Below are positions 15,772-22,650 of a stretch of 22,728 nt of DNA, piece by piece. The DNA is from CAZNQW01 sp964575225 (GTDB lineage Bacteria > Chloroflexota > Anaerolineae > JAAYZQ01), in contig CAZNQW010000035.1 in NCBI GenBank assembly GCA_964575225.1, positions 1 through 22,728 of the forward strand. The letters are read 5' to 3'. Made by a program: the position numbers and the translations under genes. Position 1 is the first letter of the stretch. The number at the start of each line of letters is the position of its first letter. Below the pieces are notes generated by a model. It saw nothing but the letters and a program-made list of their open reading frames with translations, did not search any database and was not told the DNA's origin.

Positions 15772-16893
15772 TTATGTCAATCTTAAGGCCCTACTGCCGT
15801 CCAAACCCGGAGCCTGTGGGCGAGTCAAACAGGCAGCTTCTCGCACTTGCCCAATCTGCTCGCCGGTGACAGGCCGTTCAAAGCTGCGGAACCCCGACAG
15901 GCGCACGCCATGTTTGGTCGCCAGGGCAGCGATCTCCTGCACCCGATCCAGGGAGATATTGCGCCCCAAGGTAAAACTCTCAAAGCGTCCCTCCAGGGCC
16001 AGAAGCACCGTCTCGGCCATGCAGGCATAGGTCTGACCCGGCGGAAACCCGAAATTGAACCCCCAATCGGCCCCACCTGGCAAATCGACTACACCCCCCT
16101 CAATCACCAGCACATCCTTCCGCTGGATCGCCACCTGACGCGAAACATTGCGCGGGCGGGAGACATCGCACACAACAGCGCCCGTCTTGAGGTGCCCTGG
16201 CTCGATGATCGGCTCAAAGGCACTGGTCACCGTCAGGACAAGGTCGGCCTGCTGAATGGCCGCCAATTGCGTGTCTATCCGCACCTGCGACCCTCGAGCT
16301 TGAACCTCCTGTTGAACCTCGCGAAGCCGCTCTTGTTGCCGTCCCACGAGAACCAGATCGGACACTTGGCCGGCCAACAACTGGGCACAAGCCCTGCCGG
16401 TTGCTCCATAGGCGCCGACGACAGCCGCTACGCACCTGATGGGATCGTAACCCATCTGCCGCGCGGCCTCCAGGATTGCCTCGACGGCCACGGCCACCGT
16501 GTAACTGTCACCGGTGGTCACCGGCACCAACAACCTCCGGGAAATGGTCAGGCCTGCATCGCCCACCACCGACGTAAAGGCGCCCAAGCCCAAAATCTGG
16601 GCACCCAGTCGCTCGGCCAATCGCCCTGTCTGAACAATCTTGCCATAAGCGGTTTCCTCAGATACGGCCATCATCCGCTTTGGGGTCAGTGGACAGGCGA
16701 TGAGCCAGCCTTCGATCTCTTTGCCTGTCGCCTCGGACCGGATGCCGACGACGTGGGAAAGGAGAACCGGCGGAAAAAAGCGTGAGAAATAGTCGATAAT
16801 TCCGGGTGGCAGCTTGCCCAGGGCCGGATATTTTCGCGCCACATCCTTTTGAGGATCGACAGGGTGGATAATGAACGCAAAACTATCCCTCAC
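15772..16893 (-). CDS. Homologue of cyanobacterial long-chain acyl-ACP reductase (AAR; COG5322-like)
   Basis: This 373-aa dehydrogenase resembles the cyanobacterial fatty acyl-ACP reductase, which makes fatty aldehyde from acyl-ACP with NADPH. Shared landmarks in order are LGLGAFTSVVG (101-111), TTGDSYTVAVAVEAI (126-140), a Rossmann glycine motif VVGAYGATG (158-166), GGVVDLPG (266-273), YACMAETVLLALEG (289-302) and FTLGRNISLDRVQEIAALA (307-325). The cysteine in YACMAE (Cys291) matches the position of the AAR cysteine that carries the acyl thioester. The C-terminus runs about 30 residues beyond the cyanobacterial enzymes. The GTG start at 16893 is the only option before an in-frame stop; its Shine-Dalgarno AGGAG is 13 nt away, longer than usual. 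It is the last gene of the DUF4388-GTPase-V4R cluster, 36 bp after the beta-helix gene. No aldehyde deformylating oxygenase gene is seen. The real substrate could differ. Confidence 0.8.
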   Translation of the reverse strand: MRDSFAFIIHPVDPQKDVARKYPALGKLPPGIIDYFSRFFPPVLLSHVVGIRSEATGKEIEGWLIACPLTPKRMMAVSEETAYGKIVQTGRLAERLGAQILGLGAFTSVVGDAGLTISRRLLVPVTTGDSYTVAVAVEAILEAARQMGYDPIRCVAAVVGAYGATGRACAQLLAGQVSDLVLVGRQQERLREVQQEVQARGSQVRIDTQLAAIQQADLVLTVTSAFEPIIEPGHLKTGAVVCDVSRPRNVSRQVAIQRKDVLVIEGGVVDLPGGADWGFNFGFPPGQTYACMAETVLLALEGRFESFTLGRNISLDRVQEIAALATKHGVRLSGFRSFERPVTGEQIGQVREAACLTRPQAPGLDGSRALRLT

Positions 16894-16929
16894 CCAGGCA
16901 ACTCATCTCCTTCCTCTTGGCCCAAAGCG

Positions 16930-18177
16930 CTAGCGCGGATAGAGCCTGGGGTGAAACTCGGCATCCGCCCAATCCAGATGATCGCTCTCCTCAAAGGCAA
17001 CATTGCGGGTGATCACCGAACGGTCATCTCGCCGCACCAGCACCACATCCGACTCGATGGTCCTCGCCGGATAGATGGTCAAATCGGCCCCAATCCGGCA
17101 ATGGTGCCCCACACAGCCGCCCAACACCGTCATACCTACTTCTTCCAGATGTCCACGGTGCATCGTTTTGAGCATTTTGGGGATGAGATTAAAGTCGGTA
17201 AAGGTCGTCCCGGCGCCGATGAACGAGTCGCGCCCAACCACGCAGAACTGCAAGCAAGCGTTCTGCGCCACCATCGTGTCCTCCATCAGCGTAGACATGA
17301 AAAGCGAGGACCGAAAAGGCAAATAACAACGGTCGCCCACCACGCTGATCAACAATTGGTTTCCCTGCAAGATGCTGACATTGTTGCCAATGATGCAGTT
17401 CGAGATCACAACCCCGGCGCCGATATAGACATTGTCGCCGATCACCGACGGTCCCTGGACAATGGCTGTCGGATCGATCTGGCAATTCCGTCCAATCTTG
17501 ACCATGGCCGAAGACGACAGAAACTGCTTGCGCTCAACCAGGGACCGCCAGAAAACCTTGAGCATCGTGCGTAGCTCGGTCAGGCTCTGCTCCATGCGAG
17601 CCCCTTCGGCCAACACCCCAAAAAGGCAATTGGCCACATAGAGGTGCACCCAGTTTTCAATGGAAAGAAAAGCGCGCAGTGGGATCTGAAAGACCAGGTC
17701 GCCCTTACCCGAGGCCATGTGAGTGGGAACTCGGTAGGAGCCAAATTCGTAGGCGCCGCAGTCGATCACCAATGGGCGAGTGATCTCCTCCAGGCCGCGA
17801 GGATAGTACCACATGTTGCCGACAAAGACATCCCCATCTCGACGAATCCCACCTTGCAGGGGCAGAGCATGGGTGATGATGACCTGATCATCCAAAGAAA
17901 AGGCCACGCGACAGGCCTTTTTCAATGCCCGGGCTTGGACCAGGAACTGGTCGAGAAAGGATCGGTCAAAGAACAAGTTGTCCCGATAGACCAGCATCTC
18001 TTCATGGCCGGTATCGGGGATCTGCTCCACGAAATCGACCTCGATCTCTGAATCGCAATAAGGCTCCAAAATGTCCTTTTGGTAGAGCCACAGGGGTTTG
18101 TTAACGACCCTCAGTTCTCGCGCGGGCTCGTTAAAGGGTGGGATCTTGCGCCTGTCTCGAATAATGACCTTTTTCAT
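16930..18177 (-). CDS. Left-handed beta-helix (hexapeptide repeat) protein with degenerate nucleotidyltransferase-like N-terminus
   Basis: This 415-aa protein has two parts. The C-terminal region (about 223-395) is built of hexapeptide repeats typical of a left-handed parallel beta-helix, as in GlmU and LpxA-type acyltransferases: IGRNCQIDPTAIV, VIGDNVYIGAGVVI, IIGNNVSI, then VVGRDSFIGAGTTF and CVGHHCRIGADLTIYP. The N-terminal part (1-220) includes NKPLWLYQKDILEPY and a VYRDNLFFDRSFLDQFL stretch, recalling the non-catalytic parts of sugar-nucleotide pyrophosphorylases. The glycine-rich nucleotide loop is not visible, so uridylyl or guanylyl transfer is unlikely. An acyl- or sugar-modifying role, or a structural role, is possible. 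It follows the V4R gene by 9 bp and precedes the AAR homologue by 36 bp, so all three are probably co-transcribed. ATG at 18177. The fold is certain; the function is not. Confidence 0.78.
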   Translation of the reverse strand: MKKVIIRDRRKIPPFNEPARELRVVNKPLWLYQKDILEPYCDSEIEVDFVEQIPDTGHEEMLVYRDNLFFDRSFLDQFLVQARALKKACRVAFSLDDQVIITHALPLQGGIRRDGDVFVGNMWYYPRGLEEITRPLVIDCGAYEFGSYRVPTHMASGKGDLVFQIPLRAFLSIENWVHLYVANCLFGVLAEGARMEQSLTELRTMLKVFWRSLVERKQFLSSSAMVKIGRNCQIDPTAIVQGPSVIGDNVYIGAGVVISNCIIGNNVSILQGNQLLISVVGDRCYLPFRSSLFMSTLMEDTMVAQNACLQFCVVGRDSFIGAGTTFTDFNLIPKMLKTMHRGHLEEVGMTVLGGCVGHHCRIGADLTIYPARTIESDVVLVRRDDRSVITRNVAFEESDHLDWADAEFHPRLYPR

Positions 18178-18186
18178 CGGCCGCGG

Positions 18187-18837
18187 CTAATCCATGGGTC
18201 GTTTGTCAATCACATACAAACAGGTAGGATCTCCCTTGGCAATACATTCGGTTTCTTCCACCCGAATATTCTTGCCGCCTGTCACCCAGTGCAAGCCCTC
18301 TTGCAACAAGCCCAAGCCTGCGTGACAGATCGGCACCGTGGAATGGCGCCCCCAACACACCGGGCAACGAACAATGTGATAGTAAAAGTGATCCGCGTCT
18401 TCCTCAAGGCGAACGATCTGATCGCTCGTCTTGTTAAAGGTATCCACCATGGCGTTTAGCCCCACTTTCATCTTGATCCCCATGGGCAACAGACGAATCG
18501 CCAGATCGGCTACACCCAACACGGACCCGAAATCCTTGACCGCATAATACAGCCCGGCTCGCCCGGCCCGTATGGCCAAGCCCTTCCCTCCCCGTGAGCC
18601 GTACGTGTCATCAAGAGCCTGGTTCAAGGCGCCCATCTCGTCAAAGCTCCAACCAAGATCCAGGTTGTCGGGAGGATAGTTGTTGATTCGGTGCCTCAGT
18701 TTGGCCAGGTTGAGGACGGCGTTTACCCCATTCTTGCCCAAAACGTCCTCAAGGGCGAACAGCATCATCCTCCCCATCTTGTTCGGCCAATAGTATACAG
18801 GTTGAGGGGCATCGGTTTGGTTATCGTCTGCTGTCAT
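18187..18837 (-). CDS. V4R-domain (4-vinyl reductase) small-molecule sensor protein
   Basis: This 216-aa protein carries a V4R domain in its C-terminal half (about 110-212). Cys171 (PICHAG), Glu195, Cys198 and Cys206 (EETECIAKGDPTC) have nearly the spacing of the Cys-Glu-Cys-Cys zinc site described for the V4R domain of phenol sensors such as MopR/PoxR. An extra CPVC pair (158-161) lies just before. V4R domains bind small hydrophobic ligands or act in pigment and hydrocarbon pathways. The N-terminal half (20-105) is an uncharacterised helical region with YYWPNKMGRMMLFALEDV. The frame is open to a TTG at 18855, but the ATG at 18837 has GAGG 9 nt upstream and is preferred. It lies 9 bp before the beta-helix gene. 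Its ligand is unknown. Position next to the GTPase/roadblock pair suggests that it feeds that switch. Confidence 0.85.
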   Translation of the reverse strand: MTADDNQTDAPQPVYYWPNKMGRMMLFALEDVLGKNGVNAVLNLAKLRHRINNYPPDNLDLGWSFDEMGALNQALDDTYGSRGGKGLAIRAGRAGLYYAVKDFGSVLGVADLAIRLLPMGIKMKVGLNAMVDTFNKTSDQIVRLEEDADHFYYHIVRCPVCWGRHSTVPICHAGLGLLQEGLHWVTGGKNIRVEETECIAKGDPTCLYVIDKRPMD

Positions 18838-18991
18838 GCCAGTGTGCCTCTGCAAAGGGTGAGACGCAGTTCACGATGATGGATCTGGGTTCTGTCGGGT
18901 CCAATCCTCATACTCTTGGGGCTCGATAAAAGAATAGGGAGCCGTCCGCCAACACGGGATAGAGACGCTCTTCGCAGGTTCCCGGTGCGTG

Positions 18992-19360
18992 CTAAATAAG
19001 ATAATTCAAGTCTTGGGCAGCCCGGCGCATGTCCAGAAACACCAGTCCCAATTTGGCGTCCTTGCGGGCCAGGACGGTGAGGACCGCCTCTTCGCCCACC
19101 GCAGACACGATCACATATCCCTCGGCCCCGCGCACATAGACCTGCTCCAAAGCCCCCCGACCCAGCTCACTGGCAATTCTCTCCCCCAGGCTGAGCATGG
19201 CTGCGCTCATGGCCGACACTCGGTCTTCCTCAACGTCTCGAGGCAAAGCCGAAGCGATGATCAGCCCGTCGACGCTGACCACCACCGATGCTTCGATATC
19301 TGGCGTGCTCACTTGCAGGGCCCTGAGCCGGGCCTCCATCTGTTCTGTACGAGATGCCAT
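18992..19360 (-). CDS. Roadblock/LC7-domain protein (MglB-like)
   Basis: This 122-aa protein is a single roadblock/LC7 domain. The pattern IEASVVVSVDGLIIASALPRD (strand-turn-strand) at about 22-42 and the central VSAMSAAMLSLGERIASEL helix (48-66) are characteristic. The later strands VYVRGAEGYVIVSAV and AVLTVLARKDAKLGLVFLDMRRA are also typical. Such proteins form dimers and act as GTPase-activating or scaffolding partners for small MglA-type GTPases. Here the partner is encoded immediately upstream, 50 bp away on the same strand. The ATG at 19360 has GAGGAG about 11 nt before it. Downstream, 154 bp separate it from the V4R gene, enough for an internal promoter, although no convincing one is seen. 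Confidence 0.93.
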   Translation of the reverse strand: MASRTEQMEARLRALQVSTPDIEASVVVSVDGLIIASALPRDVEEDRVSAMSAAMLSLGERIASELGRGALEQVYVRGAEGYVIVSAVGEEAVLTVLARKDAKLGLVFLDMRRAAQDLNYLI

Positions 19361-19410
19361 TCGTCGTTCAGCTCCTCTCTCCCACCCATTGGGCAGTCGC
19401 GCGAAAGGTC

Positions 19411-19944
19411 CTAGTCGGATGCCGTCTCCAAAATGCCATAGAGCAGCTCCAGGAGGACTCTTTTGACGCTTTCCTTATCGGTGGCCACACAGGGCACCAT
19501 TTTCACATCAGGGCTCATCTTGAGCGCGATCCTCAAGTCCTCGGGCGACCAGGCGTCCTCCAAATCCTGTTTGTTCGCAGCCACTACATAAGGTGTGGTC
19601 GCATAACTGCGAAAAGTATTCAAAATCCGTCGGGCCTCGCGAAAGGTTTCAGGTCGCACACTATCGACCAAGACAATAAAACCAAGCATCCCTTCCGAGA
19701 GGATCTCCCACATAAAGTCAAATCGCCGCTGGCCGGGCGTTCCAAACAGGTACAGCACCAGATCATCGTCGATGGTGATGCGGCCAAAATCCATGGCCAC
19801 CGTCGTTTCCCGTTTGATTCGGGCCGTTACGTCGGTGATCTTGCGCTCTGTAGACACGACATCGATCTCGCTAATCGATCGAATGAACTCGGTCTTACCG
19901 GCGCTGAAGGGACCGGTGACGACCATCTTGACTGTCTGCATCAT
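19411..19944 (-). CDS. Small Ras-like GTPase of the MglA/COG2229 type
   Basis: This 177-aa GTPase has a P-loop GPFSAGKT (11-18), a switch I threonine near residue 48 (RETTVAMDFG), a switch II motif LFGTPGQRRFDFMW (66-79), NKQD (124-127) for guanine recognition and a CVAT element (152-155). In the switch II motif glycine stands where Ras has Asp of DxxG, and a proline follows; this is usual in this family. The ATG at 19944 is preferred over the far upstream end of the frame (20019) because AAGGGACAATCA precedes it and the protein then begins directly with the first beta-strand. A second ATG follows at once (19941). The roadblock gene comes next. Together they are expected to form a nucleotide-dependent switch, as in gliding-motility polarity in Myxococcus and Cvn systems in Streptomyces. 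The target here is unknown. Confidence 0.92.
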   Translation of the reverse strand: MMQTVKMVVTGPFSAGKTEFIRSISEIDVVSTERKITDVTARIKRETTVAMDFGRITIDDDLVLYLFGTPGQRRFDFMWEILSEGMLGFIVLVDSVRPETFREARRILNTFRSYATTPYVVAANKQDLEDAWSPEDLRIALKMSPDVKMVPCVATDKESVKRVLLELLYGILETASD

Positions 19945-20056
19945 TGATTGTCCCTTCAAAAGCGGAATCGCGCCCCACTGCCCTCCTTGCAGTGGCAAGC
20001 ATATCCTTGGGTTGCCCAATCAGCGCCATTGCGAGGAGAACCCACTGACTGCCAAC

Positions 20057-20884
20057 CTACAAGCGTTTGATCCGATCGATCAGGCGGTGGATGACCGACC
20101 GCTTGACGGCAGGGGCGTGGGATACAGCCTTTTCCACTGCCTTTGACGGCGCCGGCCGGACGGGCTCCCTCTCAGGCTCGACGATTTCCACCAAACCCGC
20201 CTCTAACAAGCCATAGGTGATCTTGCGGATTCGGAAATCGTCCATACCGATGCGTTGTGCAATCCTTCGAATCGAATTGCGGGGGCTAATGTAGGAGATC
20301 ATCCGCCATTCGTCCACGTTTAGATTGATATTGCGCAATTGGGATTGAGGGCTATCGGTAAATTTGAGGGCCACGTCCAGATCTGGCAGCTCATCCTGAA
20401 GGTGTTCCCATTCCTTGACATGGCGACTTCCCTCCAGGATGACATTCTCCAGATCAATGGAGATGGTAATTGCATCCTCGTCGGCCAATCGGTTGGGCTC
20501 AAAGACGAAACGACCCTCCGACCAGGTGAACAATCGGTATACGATCTCTAAAAAATCCTGGCGAATGCTGCCGATAATGTCCTTCTGAGTGACTGTCCCG
20601 GCATTGATGAGCATCATCGCCAGCTTCTTGTTGCTGTGTCCAGTCGCTCGACTGCCGATTACCTTGGCTTGATCGGCCGTCAACTTGCCAGCTCGAGCCA
20701 GCATTCCCACAAGTTGGCCATCATGATCAGTAGAGGTCGCGTAGACCAACTTGCCCTCCCGGAAAAAGAGGGCCGTGGTCACCGGATCTTTCTGAAGGGT
20801 AAGTGCACCCGTTTTTCGGGCCAAGTGGACCAAATTCAAGAGCTGGGTGATGCTAAAGTCCCTGAGATTCCCTTGTAGCGCCAT
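20057..20884 (-). CDS. DUF4388 (PATAN-type) domain protein
   Basis: This 275-aa protein has an N-terminal DUF4388/PATAN domain starting right at residue 1 (MALQGNLRDFSITQLLNLV, then ARKTGALTL and FFREGKLVYA). It continues through the helical region to about residue 140 (FLEIVYRLFTWSEGRFVFE). A second part (about 180-235) resembles a small winged-helix-like unit (ISPRNSIRRIAQRIGMDDFRIRKITYGLLEAGLVEIVEP). It ends in a Pro-rich, basic tail (PVKRSVIHRLIDRIKRL-like). DUF4388 proteins are scaffolds or adaptors often encoded beside MglA-type GTPases and roadblock proteins, as here. It is the first gene of the cluster, about 80 nt downstream of a near-consensus promoter. The GTPase gene follows after 112 bp. 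The ATG at 20884 has a weak AGGAC upstream. No catalytic residues are evident. Confidence 0.88.
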   Translation of the reverse strand: MALQGNLRDFSITQLLNLVHLARKTGALTLQKDPVTTALFFREGKLVYATSTDHDGQLVGMLARAGKLTADQAKVIGSRATGHSNKKLAMMLINAGTVTQKDIIGSIRQDFLEIVYRLFTWSEGRFVFEPNRLADEDAITISIDLENVILEGSRHVKEWEHLQDELPDLDVALKFTDSPQSQLRNINLNVDEWRMISYISPRNSIRRIAQRIGMDDFRIRKITYGLLEAGLVEIVEPEREPVRPAPSKAVEKAVSHAPAVKRSVIHRLIDRIKRL

Positions 20885-20969
20885 AGGGTCCTGTCCTCAT
20901 GGTAAATGAATAACTCGGGCGAAATAAAAGAGCCCACCACTCGCCTTCAGTGCCGACTATGTCCAGCCC

Positions 20970-20998
20970 ATTATACCTTGTCTCCCAATTTTCGTCAA
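20970..20998 (-). promoter_or_regulatory. Consensus sigma70 promoter of the DUF4388-GTPase cluster
   Basis: On the minus strand, TTGACG (20998-20993) and TATAAT (20975-20970) are separated by exactly 17 bp. The predicted start is near 20963, leaving a leader of about 80 nt before the DUF4388 ATG. The leader contains GGGC/GCCC around a U-rich loop. The promoter is strong enough to expect constitutive expression unless it is repressed. Confidence 0.78.
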
Positions 20999-21190
20999 CT
21001 GATTGCAAAGCTGGTAGAAGACAGCCATGGCGGGACCATCGAGACCTGCGAAGCGAATGGGCCACTTGGCTCAAAATGCGGTGGCACGGGCGGCGCATCT
21101 CGGGTCGGTTTCTGCCCTGATGGTGACCTGATTCCCAAAAGGTTCCATTGGGTCGGTGGAGCCATCGCCCCTTCTGCTCTGGCAACAGAT

Positions 21191-21220
21191 TTGAACAAAG
21201 ACTGACAGATGTGCTATAAT
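21191..21220 (+). promoter_or_regulatory. Extended -10 promoter of the DUF3048 lipoprotein gene
   Basis: TTGAAC (21191-21196) and TATAAT (21215-21220) are separated by 18 bp. TG one base before the -10 hexamer makes it an extended -10 element. The predicted start near 21227 gives a leader of about 57 nt with GGAGG at 21270-21274. Confidence 0.75.
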
Positions 21221-21283
21221 GGGCCGAATAGAGTTTTGGGATGCTGCAAACGGCAGGTCCATCGTTCTTGGAGGTTTCACTTG

Positions 21284-22537
21284 ATGACAGAGGGATTGAG
21301 GAGGCTCCTAAAGGTCCTCACGCTGGGGCTGGCATTGTTGACTGCCGCTTTCTACATAACGAGCTGCCTGGGGACGAACGAAGCCAAAGTAACCCCCACG
21401 CCCACCAAGACACCCTGCCCGGCAAGCACGGATGTAGCCCAAGCTCCCACCATCACCTGCACACCCACACCTTTGCCCACCTGTACGCCAACGTCAACAC
21501 CGACTCAAACGCCTGAACCCACGGCGACGCTGACGCCCACGGTCACCCCCTGGCCGACGCTGGATCCCAATGCCTGCCCGTTGACCGGCCTGCCAGTAAG
21601 CGACCTCGATCTATTGGAAAGACGTCCATTGGCGATCAAGATCCAAAATGCGGCCATATCGAGACCCCAGTATGGGCTGCCCCAGGCCGATATCGTCTAC
21701 GAGCACCTGTCGGAGGCGGGTATCACCCGTTTCACGGCCCTCTACCTCTGCCAGGATGTGGAAAAGGTCGGATCCACACGCAGCGCGCGCTTTATCGATC
21801 TGGAGATCCCGGCCATATACAAGAGCCTGCTGGCCTTTTCGGGCACCAGCGCCGGCCTTTACCCCAAGTTCCTGAACGCCGACTTTTACGACCGCCAGTT
21901 CTGCTACGGTTGGGGACTTCACGCCGGGGGATTCTACCGCGATCAGGAGCTGCGCGCTCAGGGCATCCCGGTGGAACACACACTATTTGCCGATCCCCAA
22001 AAGATCTGGGAAATTGCTGATGAGCTGGGCATCAACGAACGCCAGGAGCTGGAGGGACTGAGCTTTGACTACCAAGCGCCGGACGGGGGTGAACCGGCAA
22101 CCACCATTCACATTCCCTACCCCAGCCGCGACATGATCGTGGACTACAAGTACGACGCCGAGGCCGGTGTGTACCTTCGCTGGGAAGCCGGCGAGCCCCA
22201 TCTGGATGCCGCATCGGGCCAGCAGATCAGTGTGACCAACGTGGTGGCCGTCTATGCCACCCATGTGGATACCGACATCTATGAGGACGAGCCCCGCCGC
22301 AACCATCCCTCGGTCCAGATTCAGGTGTGGGGTACCGGGCCGGCGGTCCTATTCCGCGATGGGCAAGCATTTCCAGGACTGTGGGCCCGGCCTGATCGGG
22401 ACGATATGCTCGTGTTCCGCGACGAGACAGGGCAGATCCCCATCCCTCTGAAACCCGGCAATACCTGGATCCAACTCATTCCTGTGGAAGGGCACCGCTG
22501 GACCTTTGAGGCGACGTGGGGCGTTGAGGAGGAATAG
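21284..22537 (+). CDS. DUF3048 (YerB-like) lipoprotein with Thr/Pro-rich linker
   Basis: This 417-aa predicted lipoprotein opens with a basic N-terminus and a hydrophobic segment (11-26) ending in ITSC, so Cys28 is the likely lipidation site. A Thr/Pro-rich linker with TPTPT-like repeats (about 37-95) then spaces the domain from the membrane, a style common in Chloroflexota exported proteins. The DUF3048 domain begins near CPLTGLPVSD (98-107) and includes RPLAIKIQN, ADIVYEHLSEAG, VGSTRSAR (162-169) and the C-terminal DUF3048_C part to about residue 410. In Bacillus the family member YerB has an uncertain cellular role, so function is not assigned. The ATG at 21284 is chosen because GGAGG lies 9 nt upstream and the signal peptide then has normal length; the frame is open further to 21209. 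It is divergent from the DUF4388 cluster. Confidence 0.9.
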   Translation: MTEGLRRLLKVLTLGLALLTAAFYITSCLGTNEAKVTPTPTKTPCPASTDVAQAPTITCTPTPLPTCTPTSTPTQTPEPTATLTPTVTPWPTLDPNACPLTGLPVSDLDLLERRPLAIKIQNAAISRPQYGLPQADIVYEHLSEAGITRFTALYLCQDVEKVGSTRSARFIDLEIPAIYKSLLAFSGTSAGLYPKFLNADFYDRQFCYGWGLHAGGFYRDQELRAQGIPVEHTLFADPQKIWEIADELGINERQELEGLSFDYQAPDGGEPATTIHIPYPSRDMIVDYKYDAEAGVYLRWEAGEPHLDAASGQQISVTNVVAVYATHVDTDIYEDEPRRNHPSVQIQVWGTGPAVLFRDGQAFPGLWARPDRDDMLVFRDETGQIPIPLKPGNTWIQLIPVEGHRWTFEATWGVEEE

Positions 22538-22558
22538 TTGGGCGATACAGGGTCTTGC

Positions 22559-22606
22559 GCCGTCGCAGGTTTCCAGCCAGGTGGCGAACGACGGCAGAGC
22601 GGCTTT
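22559..22606 (+). terminator. Possible weak terminator after the DUF3048 gene
   Basis: A perfect 7-bp repeat (GCCGTCG at 22559-22565 and CGACGGC at 22589-22595, 23-nt loop) starts 21 nt after the stop codon. A short TTTT run lies 7 nt beyond the stem. The loop is large and the T-run is displaced, so this is a weak prediction. Confidence 0.3.
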
Positions 22607-22650
22607 TGCAGAGGCAGGTGGGGGGACGCGGTTGACAAAGGAGAACAGGG

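Larger units (their letters stand above)
20885..21283. other. Divergent intergenic region with two opposing promoters
   Basis: These 399 bp lie between the minus-strand DUF4388 gene and the plus-strand DUF3048 gene. They hold one promoter for each direction. Open frames across the region (for example 99 codons on plus from 20906 and 110 codons on minus to 21185) have no Shine-Dalgarno and no recognisable domain. About 190 bp between the two promoters show nothing I can name. Confidence 0.6.

Noticed and set aside
15775..15780. TTGACA overlapping the stop of the acyl-ACP-reductase homologue as a promoter for the REC-GGDEF gene
   Set aside because: No -10-like sequence is found 16-18 bp downstream on the minus strand.
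15847..16785. 312-codon plus-strand frame opposite the acyl-ACP-reductase homologue
   Set aside because: The minus-strand protein shows family motifs throughout; the plus frame resembles nothing.
16883..16906. Seven-codon mini-frame (ATG to TAG) overlapping the GTG start of the acyl-ACP-reductase homologue
   Set aside because: The Shine-Dalgarno abuts its ATG with no spacing, so initiation there is unlikely; it more likely serves the GTG.
20906..21205. 99-codon plus-strand frame in the divergent intergenic region, with several cysteines
   Set aside because: It covers both promoters, lacks a Shine-Dalgarno, and shows no family pattern beyond scattered cysteines.
22632..22637. TTGACA before the last gene as a -35 box
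   Set aside because: No -10 hexamer follows at 16-18 bp and the sequence overlaps the ribosome binding site of the gene.
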